In this document: positions 39,822 through 47,366 of the stretch, one piece after another | Layout of the letters: every line of letters starts with the position of its first letter | Numbering within the stretch: position 1 is the first letter of the stretch | Assembly: GCA_016235865.1 (NCBI GenBank) | Contig: JACRIK010000033.1 | Span: 47,083 to 111,082, forward strand | Reading direction: 5' to 3' | Source: Planctomycetota bacterium | Lineage (GTDB): Bacteria; Planctomycetota; MHYJ01; JACQXL01 | DNA length: 64,000 bases | The notes under the pieces: generated by a model | Databases searched by the model: none | What the model saw: the letters and a program-made list of their open reading frames with translations, nothing else | What the model was told of the DNA's origin: nothing | Translations under genes and position numbers: made by a program

Positions 39822-40517
39822 ATGAAGTTCTTTATCACTTTGTTTTTATGTTTAAGCTTATCTGGTTGCACAAGTACTTTAGTAGGGGGTGGTATACCAA
39901 CTATAATAGTTCCATATATGGCAGCGGCTATTGACGGTCGGTTAGATAGTTCTTCATCTAAAGAAGGAATATTTCTGAAAGTCACATCGACTAATACTAA
40001 AGGTTGGGATACCACTTCTTTTAAATTCTATGATTCGGCGACATCACAAAAGATAAACTATGGAGAAGGGCAAAAAGAAGATTATGAAATTGGATTTATT
40101 AATAGTAAAATGTATGACGGGTGGTCATTTGCATTCTCTAAAGGGCAATATGATGCTACAGTTAACGGTATAAAAGACCGGCTAACCGAAAGGCAGTATT
40201 ACATTAATCATACCTATCTTTTTAAGGAGGAATTGTATGGTATTCAGCCGTTCATTAAAGCAGGATTTGGGATAATGCATCAGGACTTCAATAATTTAGA
40301 TTTAGGTCGAACAGATTATCCCGGGTCTAATGCTGGAGCGTTGCTTAATGGCGCCCTTGGTCTTAGAATCTCTGTTTACAAGGAAATATTCTTATCAATT
40401 GGCGGTCAATGGGAACGGTTTGCTGTTGGGGAGGGGGACCCCACGGGATGGTGGGAGCGTAACGATGATGTAACGCATCGTTTCAACTCGTTTATTTCTA
40501 TTTCGGGAGGACTTTGA
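39822..40517 (+). CDS. putative lipoprotein / outer-membrane beta-barrel-like protein
   Basis: From the ATG at 39822 the 231-residue product has a lipoprotein-type signal (lipobox LSGC, Cys about residue 16). The rest alternates polar and hydrophobic residues with Gly/aromatic ends (KAGFGIMHQDF, ALGLRISVYKEIFLSIGGQW), and ends in an aromatic-poor ISGGL. This suggests a small beta-barrel similar to OmpW/OmpA-type hypothetical proteins, though a lipidated barrel would be unusual. The coding is markedly A+T-rich compared with neighbours. Function unknown. Confidence 0.55.
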   Translation: MKFFITLFLCLSLSGCTSTLVGGGIPTIIVPYMAAAIDGRLDSSSSKEGIFLKVTSTNTKGWDTTSFKFYDSATSQKINYGEGQKEDYEIGFINSKMYDGWSFAFSKGQYDATVNGIKDRLTERQYYINHTYLFKEELYGIQPFIKAGFGIMHQDFNNLDLGRTDYPGSNAGALLNGALGLRISVYKEIFLSIGGQWERFAVGEGDPTGWWERNDDVTHRFNSFISISGGL

Positions 40518-40603
40518 CCGAGTTTGGGGGACAGCATACTTTATAATCGGGGGGATGCCCTCCAGAGGTGGGCAAGCGATACCGCCCTTAAACAGGCGGT
40601 GGG

Positions 40604-40623
40604 CCTGCCTGCCGGTAGGCAGG
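40604..40623. repeat. 20-bp palindromic repeat, exact inverse of 23027-23046
   Basis: CCTGCCTGCCGGTAGGCAGG. It sits in a longer GGCGGT/ACCGCC palindrome (about 40580-40632). Confidence 0.7.
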
Positions 40624-40703
40624 TAGCCACCGAATTGCACTAACCCTGCCCTCTGGCGGGAATATCGGGGGATGTTCTGCTAACTCCCCAAAAGTTTCCG
40701 GAG

Positions 40704-40890
40704 TGTCCACGGATGGTTCGGGGACATCCACGGATGGTCGGGGGACGTCCACGGATGGTTCGGGGGCGTCCACGGATGGTTCGGGGGCGTCCACGGATGG
40801 TTCGGGGGCGTCCACGGATGGTCGGGGGCGTCCACGGATGTTCGGGGGCGTCCACGGATGGTCGGGGGCGTCCACGGATGTTCCGGGGAC
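40704..40890. repeat. 20/21-bp minisatellite, nine units
   Basis: Units GTCCACGGATGGTTCGGGGGC (21 bp) and shortened 20-bp versions. The mixed period keeps several frames open on both strands; these are not genes. Confidence 0.85.
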
Positions 40891-40946
40891 ATACGGCAAA
40901 GTCATGGGAATGTTCGCCAAACATAGATAGAATAAGTGGTTATAAG

Positions 40947-41041
40947 AGATTGCCACGCCCTACGGGTTCGCTGGATGCGGTCCCTTCGGGCTCGCAATGA
41001 CTGTCATTGCGAGGAGTCCCAGCGGAACGACGAAGCAATCT
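40947..41041. mobile_element. MITE-like element, TGTCATTGCGAG family
   Basis: Ends AGATTGC / GCAATCT; a central dyad CTCGCAATGAC-TGTCATTGCGAG joins two inverted halves. One half-type (TGTCATTGCGA...GAAGCAATCT) is also present in frame inside gatE. Located 35 bp before mtaB. Confidence 0.7.
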
Positions 41042-41075
41042 ACTTTAATAAGAGATATTTTAGGGGTTAGAGTAT

Positions 41076-42398
41076 ATGCTTAATTGTGTTAGTATAGGTT
41101 GCAAGGTCAATCAGGCGGAGATGGCGGAGATAAAGGACGGCCCAGCCCTGGCCCCGAAATTATCGGGACTTCGTTGCGACTCCGCACGCACGGGCTGGGT
41201 GAATGTCTGCGTGTTGAATACCTGCGCTGTGACTGCCACGGCTGAGGCCAAGTCCCGCAAACTTATCCGCCGGCTCATTCGTCAGAATCCCAATTCCCGG
41301 CTGATTGTTACCGGATGCCTGGCCCAGGCCAAGCCGGAGGAGGTTAAACGGTTGATACGGAAAGATGATGTGGTGATTGGTAATAAAGATAAAGTACGCA
41401 TACCGGAGATGGTTTTGCAACTTAAGAACCCCGCATCAGGGTGCGGGGTAAACTCCAGAACTGAAAAACTAAAGAACAGTTCTTTAGTTCTTGAGTCCTT
41501 TAGTCATTCAGTGTGCGCCGAAAGGCGCACCAGGGCTTTTGTAAAGATTCAGGATGGGTGTAATAATTTCTGTTCATATTGCATCGTGCCGTTCCTGCGT
41601 TCGGAAATGTGGTCCAAGCCGCTAAATACAGTTGATAAGGAGATAAGGGAATTGGTTAATAAGGGTTATCAGGAAGTAGTTCTGACCGGGATTAACTTAG
41701 GCAAGTATGATGATTTAACGGGGTTGCTAAAGAGATTGCTCAAGATTAAAGAACTTAAGCGGCTTCGGCTGAGTTCCATTGAGTTAGAGGATGTCAGCGA
41801 TGAGCTGATTGATTTGATAGCCGAAAATCCCGTTATTTGTCCGCATCTGCATATCCCGTTGCAGAGCGGGAGCGACCGAATTCTTAAATTAATGAAGCGG
41901 CATTATACTTCCGGGGATTTTATAAAGCGGATTAATCTGCTCAAGCGCCGGATAGCGAATCCGGCTATTACCACGGATATAATAGTAGGATTCCCAAGCG
42001 AAACCGATGATGATTTCCGGCAGACCCTGGCGGTCTGCAAGGAGGTAGGTTTCAGCAAGATACACATATTCCCGTTCAGTCCGCGTCAGGGTACGGCGGC
42101 TTTTGGGATGACGGATAATGTCAAGTCCGATATAATAAAAAAGCGTTTTAATATTCTCAATAATCTTGCCAGCGAATTATCTTTAAAGTATAAACAACTC
42201 TTTATCAATAAAGAGGTTGAGGTCCTGACCGAAGATTCAAATGAAGGTTTTACTGACAGGTATATTAAAGTCAGTATCAAACCAAGCGGAGAGATAAAGC
42301 CCAACCAGATAGTTAAGGTTAAGATAACCGGAATTAAACCGGATTGGGTGAGCGGAATTCGGAGTGCGGAATGCAGAATGCGGAGTGGGAATCAGTGA
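41076..42398 (+). CDS. mtaB: tRNA t6A37 methylthiotransferase MtaB
   Basis: The 440-residue protein has the MiaB-family N-terminal cluster cysteines (GCKVNQAE with C9; NTCAVT; VTGCLAQ) and the radical SAM motif DGCNNFCSYC. QEVVLTGINLGKYDD and HIPLQSGSDRILKLMKRHY follow, with a C-terminal TRAM-like domain. It adds a methylthio group to t6A37 of ANN-decoding tRNAs. Two repeat-derived segments are in frame. One, residues about 22-42 (DGPALAPKLSGLRCDSARTG), lies between C9 and NTCAVT. The other, residues about 118-152, lies in the linker to the radical SAM domain. Conserved cysteines are untouched. Confidence 0.93.
   Translation: MLNCVSIGCKVNQAEMAEIKDGPALAPKLSGLRCDSARTGWVNVCVLNTCAVTATAEAKSRKLIRRLIRQNPNSRLIVTGCLAQAKPEEVKRLIRKDDVVIGNKDKVRIPEMVLQLKNPASGCGVNSRTEKLKNSSLVLESFSHSVCAERRTRAFVKIQDGCNNFCSYCIVPFLRSEMWSKPLNTVDKEIRELVNKGYQEVVLTGINLGKYDDLTGLLKRLLKIKELKRLRLSSIELEDVSDELIDLIAENPVICPHLHIPLQSGSDRILKLMKRHYTSGDFIKRINLLKRRIANPAITTDIIVGFPSETDDDFRQTLAVCKEVGFSKIHIFPFSPRQGTAAFGMTDNVKSDIIKKRFNILNNLASELSLKYKQLFINKEVEVLTEDSNEGFTDRYIKVSIKPSGEIKPNQIVKVKITGIKPDWVSGIRSAECRMRSGNQ
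41139..41199. repeat. palindromic element in frame inside mtaB (first)
   Basis: Outer arms CCCAGCCC / GGGCTGGG enclose CCCGAAATTATCGGGACTTCGTTGCGACTCCGC, nearly the same as the intergenic core at 23381-23413. Confidence 0.8.
41429..41530. repeat. three hairpins in frame inside mtaB (second)
   Basis: CCCCGCATCAGGGTGCGGGG (41429-41448), AACTAAAGAACAGTTCTTTAGTT (41467-41489) and GTGCGCCGAAAGGCGCAC (41513-41530) follow one another within about 100 nt of open coding sequence. Confidence 0.75.
42353..42390. repeat. CGGAGTGCGGAATGC repeat at the mtaB/nrnA junction
   Basis: Encodes the last residues of MtaB and ends 4 nt before the nrnA start. The inverted copy is inside gpsA (34935-34968). Confidence 0.65.
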
Positions 42399-43405
42399 AT
42401 AATTATAAAACTGTTATAAGCAAGATTCTGGGCGTGGTAAAGAAGCACCGGCGGTTCCTGATTACCGGGCATGCCCGGCCGGACGGCGATTGCCTGGGTT
42501 CGGAACTGGCTATCGCCCGGATGCTTACCCGGATGGGCAAATCAGCGCATGTAATTAATTACGGTTCGATCTCCCGGGAATTATTCTTTATGCCCGGGGT
42601 AAAGCAGGTCAGGTTCTATCGCAAAGGCGATAGGTTACCGGATGATATAGAGGTTGCTTTTGTCATTGATTCCGGGGGCTTAAGCCGGCTGGAGGAACTG
42701 GAACCGGCTGTCCGCCGGATGCTGGCAGCAAAGAGCAAGCCCTTCCTGATTAACATTGACCACCATCCCTCCAACGGAGATTTCGGGGACATTAACTGGG
42801 TTAACGCGAAAAGTTCTTCGGTAGGCGAGATGATATATTTGCTGATTAAACAGAGCGGCGTAAAGATGGACAAGGATATCGCCACCAATCTCTATGTTTC
42901 GCTGGATACCGATACCGGGCATTTCTGTTTTGAGACCACCACGCCGATGAGCCATCAGATAGCCGCCGACCTGATAGAAAAAGGCGTTAAGGTTCGGGAT
43001 ATTTACCGGAAGATTTACGAGGACAAGACCATCGGCGAGATGAGATTGTTTGTTGAATGCCTGAGACAAACCAAGCTGGCGTTTAACGGCCGAATTGCCT
43101 GGAGCGTGCTGACCCGGCAGATGTACCGGAAATTCGGAGCCACGCCGACCGATTCCCAGAACTATCTGTCTACCATCAGGGCCATCGAGGGCGTCAAGGT
43201 GGCTCTGCTGTTCAAGGAAACCGAGCAGAATCCGCTGTCCATCAAGGTGAGCATCCGGACGGACCGTCCGATAGATGCGGATGGATTGGTTAAGGCGCTG
43301 GGCGGCGGCGGCCATCACCGGGCGGCCGGCGTGACCATGAAGCCGCCGGTGCAGCAGGCGTGCCGGCAACTGATTAAACATATAGCCGGGCTGATAAAAA
43401 GTTAG
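42395..43405 (+). CDS. nrnA: DHH-family phosphoesterase, NrnA-like
   Basis: The protein has GHARPDGDCLGSELA (motif I), VIDSGG (II), NIDHHPSN (DHH motif) and the C-terminal DHHA1 motif GGGGHHRAAG. It degrades nanoRNA and/or pAp or cyclic dinucleotides. I place the start at the GTG of 42395, which overlaps the mtaB stop as GTGA and has GGAGTGGGA upstream, giving 336 residues, about the family length. The frame is open further upstream only through the repeat. Clearly coupled to mtaB. Confidence 0.88.
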   Translation: MNNYKTVISKILGVVKKHRRFLITGHARPDGDCLGSELAIARMLTRMGKSAHVINYGSISRELFFMPGVKQVRFYRKGDRLPDDIEVAFVIDSGGLSRLEELEPAVRRMLAAKSKPFLINIDHHPSNGDFGDINWVNAKSSSVGEMIYLLIKQSGVKMDKDIATNLYVSLDTDTGHFCFETTTPMSHQIAADLIEKGVKVRDIYRKIYEDKTIGEMRLFVECLRQTKLAFNGRIAWSVLTRQMYRKFGATPTDSQNYLSTIRAIEGVKVALLFKETEQNPLSIKVSIRTDRPIDADGLVKALGGGGHHRAAGVTMKPPVQQACRQLIKHIAGLIKS

Positions 43406-43412
43406 TTTTTGC

Positions 43413-43441
43413 TTGACCCGGTTAGAAACAGATTATATAAA
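43413..43441 (+). promoter_or_regulatory. sigma70-type promoter of the PilM/secretin/ExbBD locus
   Basis: TTGACC (43413-43418), 17-nt spacer, TATAAA (43436-43441), 55 nt before the first gene. I found no equally good promoter within the following 15.8 kb. Confidence 0.6.
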
Positions 43442-43495
43442 TTTTCGTGCGATAAAACTTTGATATTATTTCACGGCAAGGTATAAATAATACTT

Positions 43496-45307
43496 ATGAA
43501 AAGCGCATGGGGATTTGATATCAGCAAGTCGTCTCTCAAGGCGGTCCGGCTGGAATTGTCCGAGGACGGCGTAGAGATAACCGATTTTGACGTGATTGAC
43601 TACGGTCCTTCGCCCAGCCGTGATGAGGCCACCTTTGAGCAGGATTTCCGCCTGGCTTTTAATACCTTCCGGAGCCGTCATAAGCTGAGGGGCGAGGCCA
43701 TCGTGGTTTCGCCGCCTTTCCACAATGTTTTTAACCGGTTCGTCAATCTTCCGTCGGTCAGCGGCGAGCGCCTGCATGAAATAGTCAAATACGAGGCCCA
43801 GCAGCACCTGCCGTTTAATATTGAAGAAGTTATCTGGTCGTACCAGAAGATAGAGCGCGCTTACCAGCCCGGCGAGGAGATAGAAGTGGTTTTCTTCGCG
43901 GTCAAGCGTGACTTGATCGAGCAATTCCTGGGGCTGGTGACCAACAGCGGCCTGCGGGTGGACGCCATCCAGTTTGCGCCGGTGGCGCTCTACAATTATA
44001 TCATGGCCGATTACGCCGCGCTCGGGACCGGAAAGAATTTCGTCATCCTGGACATCGGCACCAATAACACCAACCTGGTTCTGGTTGAGGGCAATAAATT
44101 CTGGATTCGGAACATACCGATTGTCGGCAACGACATCACCAAGGCCATCCAGCAGAAACTGGAGATTCCCTTTGAAGAGGCCGAGCGGATGAAGGTCAGC
44201 ACGACCTCCAAGGAATCACCCGAGGCGGGCAAGATATTTGCCGCCACCCAAAACATCCTCAAGGATCTGGCCAGCGAGATTCACCGTTCCATCGGATTCT
44301 ATAAGAGCCTGGCCAGCGGCCGCTCGGTCAATTTTGACAAGATAATCCTGATGGGCAATGCTTCCAAGACCATCTATTTCGAGGAATTCGTTTCCCAGCG
44401 CCTCCAGATTGCCACGGTGAAATTGTCCGGATTGGGCAAACTGGAGCTGGCTGACGAGGTGAATAAAACTGAGTTCTCATTTAAGTTGCAGGGTTTGGGA
44501 GTGGCGACGGGACTGGCCTTGCAGGGACTGGATAAGTCGGTCAACAAGATAAACCTTCTGCCGCCTGAGGTTCTGCAACGCCGGGCCGTTTTGCGCCGCA
44601 AGCCGTTTGTGGCGGCCATTGCGGCGGTTCTTATCCTGATTCCGTTGCTACTGCATCTTTCAGCCCAAGGTGAACTGAACCGCTTGACTAAAGCCAACGA
44701 GCAGATTAGGGAAGTGCTTGATAAAAGCGAAAAAATAAGCAAGAACTATAAAAAGCTAAAAGAGGAAGGCGATAAGATAAAGCAGTTGACTGATTTTACT
44801 TCGGTCGGCTGGCAGAGGGATATCTGGATAAAGATATTGAACAATCTCAATAAGTTGGGCGTATTTGCCCAGCCCAATATCGCGCCGCCCAAGGGGTATG
44901 TCGAAAAGGGCAGCGAAGCTGATGGGAAATACGTCAAGGAACAGGAACAGAATAAGATATGGGTATTGGAAGTAAAGATGTCCAGGATTGGCAAGCCGGA
45001 TGACAAGGCGGTCAGCCCGGCAGGGGGGTTTGTCAATATGGAGATTATCTGCGGATTAACGGCCCGGCGCAAGGCCGACGGCGAATTTGACCCGGTCAGC
45101 TCCCAGTCGTTTATTAAAGACCAACTGGTCAAGCCGCTGTTAGCCGAGTTTAATATACCGGAGTCAGCTTCCATGGTGAATATGATTGGCAGCCATCCGG
45201 TAAACGAATTGAAAACCGACCAGGAAATAAAGGAAACAGAGCGCGTTTCCGAAGAGCCCAGGTATTACCGTTTCCAGGTGAATCTCCAGATTCCGGTGGC
45301 AAAATAA
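43496..45307 (+). CDS. pilM: PilM-like actin-fold protein fused to a PilN-like membrane/coiled-coil region
   Basis: Residues 1-350 follow PilM: WGFDISKSSLKAVRL (phosphate loop 1), VVSPPFHNVFNRFVNLP, KYEAQQHLPFNIEEVIW (the conserved PilM stretch) and FVILDIGTNNTNLVLVEG. Then comes a Q/R-rich linker (INLLPPEVLQRRAVLRRK, like the NLLP start of PilN), one membrane helix (about 372-392), a coiled coil (about 395-425) and a periplasmic alpha/beta domain. PilM normally binds the N-terminal tail of PilN; here the two are one chain of 603 residues, much longer than PilM (about 350). First gene of the locus. Confidence 0.82.
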   Translation: MKSAWGFDISKSSLKAVRLELSEDGVEITDFDVIDYGPSPSRDEATFEQDFRLAFNTFRSRHKLRGEAIVVSPPFHNVFNRFVNLPSVSGERLHEIVKYEAQQHLPFNIEEVIWSYQKIERAYQPGEEIEVVFFAVKRDLIEQFLGLVTNSGLRVDAIQFAPVALYNYIMADYAALGTGKNFVILDIGTNNTNLVLVEGNKFWIRNIPIVGNDITKAIQQKLEIPFEEAERMKVSTTSKESPEAGKIFAATQNILKDLASEIHRSIGFYKSLASGRSVNFDKIILMGNASKTIYFEEFVSQRLQIATVKLSGLGKLELADEVNKTEFSFKLQGLGVATGLALQGLDKSVNKINLLPPEVLQRRAVLRRKPFVAAIAAVLILIPLLLHLSAQGELNRLTKANEQIREVLDKSEKISKNYKKLKEEGDKIKQLTDFTSVGWQRDIWIKILNNLNKLGVFAQPNIAPPKGYVEKGSEADGKYVKEQEQNKIWVLEVKMSRIGKPDDKAVSPAGGFVNMEIICGLTARRKADGEFDPVSSQSFIKDQLVKPLLAEFNIPESASMVNMIGSHPVNELKTDQEIKETERVSEEPRYYRFQVNLQIPVAK

Positions 45308-45356
45308 ATGAGTAATGAATGATGCCCCGCCAAGGCGGGACTCTAAGAGATTTGAA

Positions 45357-46388
45357 ATGAAGAAGAATTTGTTTGTATTCGCAGTAGCGGGAGCCGTAAT
45401 CGCCGCTATTGTTGTTTTTTACTTTGGGGTAATCAGTTATTACAGCCAGATTTCTGGGCAAGCAGACCAATTGAAAGTTTATAAGGAAGATATAGAAAAA
45501 ATTATGGCCAAGAAGGGCGAAGTGCCTTCCCAGAAGTGGGTGGAAGCATATGAAGCCCGGCAAAAGGAACTGGACAGCGAGATTGCCGGCTGCCGGAATT
45601 ATTATATAGAAATCGACAAGACGCTTGAGAAATGGTTCCCGGGGCTGAAGATTGACAAGAATGAGATGCCGGCGGTGGGCGATTTCAAGGCGACCTACCT
45701 TTCAGAAAAGGATGTTACGATAAGGCAGCTTAAGGCAAAGAAGTTATACGGCGCTTCAGAGGAGGAATCTGGTGAAGAGAATAAGGCGGAGGAAGGAAAA
45801 GACCTGGGATTCGGGGAGCCCACCGCGGATAATCTTAAGAAGCTCCAGAAGCAGTTCTGGATACAGAAGGCGTTGTTTAACTCAATAATGGAATCCAATG
45901 TGGTGAAGTGCGAAAAGTTGGAATTCCCGGATATCAACCAGTCCAAAGCAGCCTCGTTCACTTACGGTGTTCTTATTCCGTTTAACCTGACGGTGGCCAT
46001 ACAGAATAAGGACATTCCGGGATTTGTGCATAATACCATGAAATTCCGCAATGATAAGGATGCGTCCTCCATATGCGTTTTATTCAAGAATATTTCGATT
46101 GCCCGGATACCGGATGAGATCAAGAATATACCGGAGAATATAGAGGCGAAACCGGTACCGGACAAGAACCGGGATACCTATAAACCGGAGCAGGTCAGGC
46201 TGCCGCTGAGCAAACTGGTTATTGAAGGCGAGGCGCTGGATTTTGACTTCGCGCTGGCGATGCAGGCCGCCAAGGAAGACCAGGCGGTTAAGGATAAGGC
46301 GGCAAAAGATAAAGCGGCAAAGAATAAAGCGGCAAAGGGCAAGCCGGGCAAGGACAGTAAAGACACGGATAAGGAAGAGAATAAGTAA
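45357..46388 (+). CDS. inner-membrane pilus-like protein (PilO/Amuc_1100-like position)
   Basis: The 343-residue protein has an N-terminal membrane helix (residues about 6-26) followed by a coiled-coil-forming periplasmic region (SQISGQADQLKVYKEDIEK). A mixed alpha/beta domain and a low-complexity Lys/Ala/Asp tail (KDKAAKDKAAKNKAAKGK) complete it. The architecture and position after pilM match PilO, or the Amuc_1100-type proteins of PVC bacteria; sequence similarity is not verified. The ATG at 45357 is used; an earlier in-frame start (45315) falls in a CCCCGCCAAGGCGGG palindrome. It ends 5 nt before the next gene. Confidence 0.6.
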   Translation: MKKNLFVFAVAGAVIAAIVVFYFGVISYYSQISGQADQLKVYKEDIEKIMAKKGEVPSQKWVEAYEARQKELDSEIAGCRNYYIEIDKTLEKWFPGLKIDKNEMPAVGDFKATYLSEKDVTIRQLKAKKLYGASEEESGEENKAEEGKDLGFGEPTADNLKKLQKQFWIQKALFNSIMESNVVKCEKLEFPDINQSKAASFTYGVLIPFNLTVAIQNKDIPGFVHNTMKFRNDKDASSICVLFKNISIARIPDEIKNIPENIEAKPVPDKNRDTYKPEQVRLPLSKLVIEGEALDFDFALAMQAAKEDQAVKDKAAKDKAAKNKAAKGKPGKDSKDTDKEENK

Positions 46389-46393
46389 CCGAT

Positions 46394-47332
46394 ATGAAAT
46401 TATCAAACATAAAACAATTTATTGCCAGCTATCCTGAGCGGATAATATTCGGCGTCTGCGCCATTATATTTCTGGTGGTGCTTATCGGGTATTTTACCGG
46501 AGGGAAAGATAATGAAACGGTTTCTTCGGCAATCCGGGAATCAGACGAGCTGAAAAAGGTTATTACCCTGAATGAGTTGGCCGCATTGGGGAAAGTAGAA
46601 TGCCTGAAGAAGATAAAAGGTAACTGGGAGGAGATTCAGCAGCCGACCGAAGGCAAGGCCTGGCTGATGTATCGTCCGCCGGTAATAACCGTCGAGTTTA
46701 CAAGAGAAAGCACTTTTATTATTGAGAAGAAAGCCAATCTGCCCCCGGCAGCTAAGAGCGTTATTACCGACACTAACAGGCCGGATGAGATTACCCTGAC
46801 CTGGGACGGGAATATGAGCTCCACGGCCCAGATTAAGGGTTACAGGATTTACCGCCGGGCCCAGGGCGAAAAGGATTTTGCGGCAATCGCAGAGATTCCG
46901 GCTGTGACTTCCACGGAAAGCAGTTATACCCATGTTGATAAGGGATTGAAACCGGAATCCGAATATTCTTATTATTTTACGGCCTTATCTGAGGAGCCGG
47001 AGGTTATAAAACCGGAAAGCGAGAAGAGCGGAGAATTGAAGGCGACTACGTTGAAAGATTACAAGATTGAATTTAAGTCAGTAGACGAGAAAAACAACCG
47101 GGTTTGGACTAAGATTGATAAATATCTAAATGGGAAATGGGATAAAAAAGAGGGCTTTGTGATTAAAGGCGAGAAAATAGATATGGATAAATTTGTTACC
47201 GGATGCACTTTGAAGGATTTCCAGGCCGATATGAAAGAAGAAATAGTTGCCGGTAATACCATGAAGGTGGCAATATTTAAGGTTATTTATATTGACAAAA
47301 GCATAGAGTATATTAAAGAAGTTAAGAAATAG
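46394..47332 (+). CDS. single-pass membrane protein with fibronectin type III domain
   Basis: The 312-residue protein has a short cytoplasmic N-terminus, a membrane helix (residues about 15-36) and a fibronectin type III-like domain (about 118-215). The latter shows PDEITLTWDGN, GYRIYRRAQGEKDFAAIAEI and GLKPESEYSYYFTALS. The C-terminal 90 residues are beta-rich (DKKEGFVIKGEKIDMDKF). It starts 5 nt after the preceding stop. By position it corresponds to the Amuc_1099-type member of the cluster, perhaps a PilP-like link between inner membrane and secretin; inference. Confidence 0.65.
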   Translation: MKLSNIKQFIASYPERIIFGVCAIIFLVVLIGYFTGGKDNETVSSAIRESDELKKVITLNELAALGKVECLKKIKGNWEEIQQPTEGKAWLMYRPPVITVEFTRESTFIIEKKANLPPAAKSVITDTNRPDEITLTWDGNMSSTAQIKGYRIYRRAQGEKDFAAIAEIPAVTSTESSYTHVDKGLKPESEYSYYFTALSEEPEVIKPESEKSGELKATTLKDYKIEFKSVDEKNNRVWTKIDKYLNGKWDKKEGFVIKGEKIDMDKFVTGCTLKDFQADMKEEIVAGNTMKVAIFKVIYIDKSIEYIKEVKK

Positions 47333-47366
47333 TTCGAAGTCGGGTAATACTGTTGTGAGTGAAGCA

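Noticed and set aside
40588..41000. Several overlapping frames on both strands with RGRPRT/STDGSGA-type repeats
   Set aside because: Products of the 20/21-bp minisatellite; no start signals.
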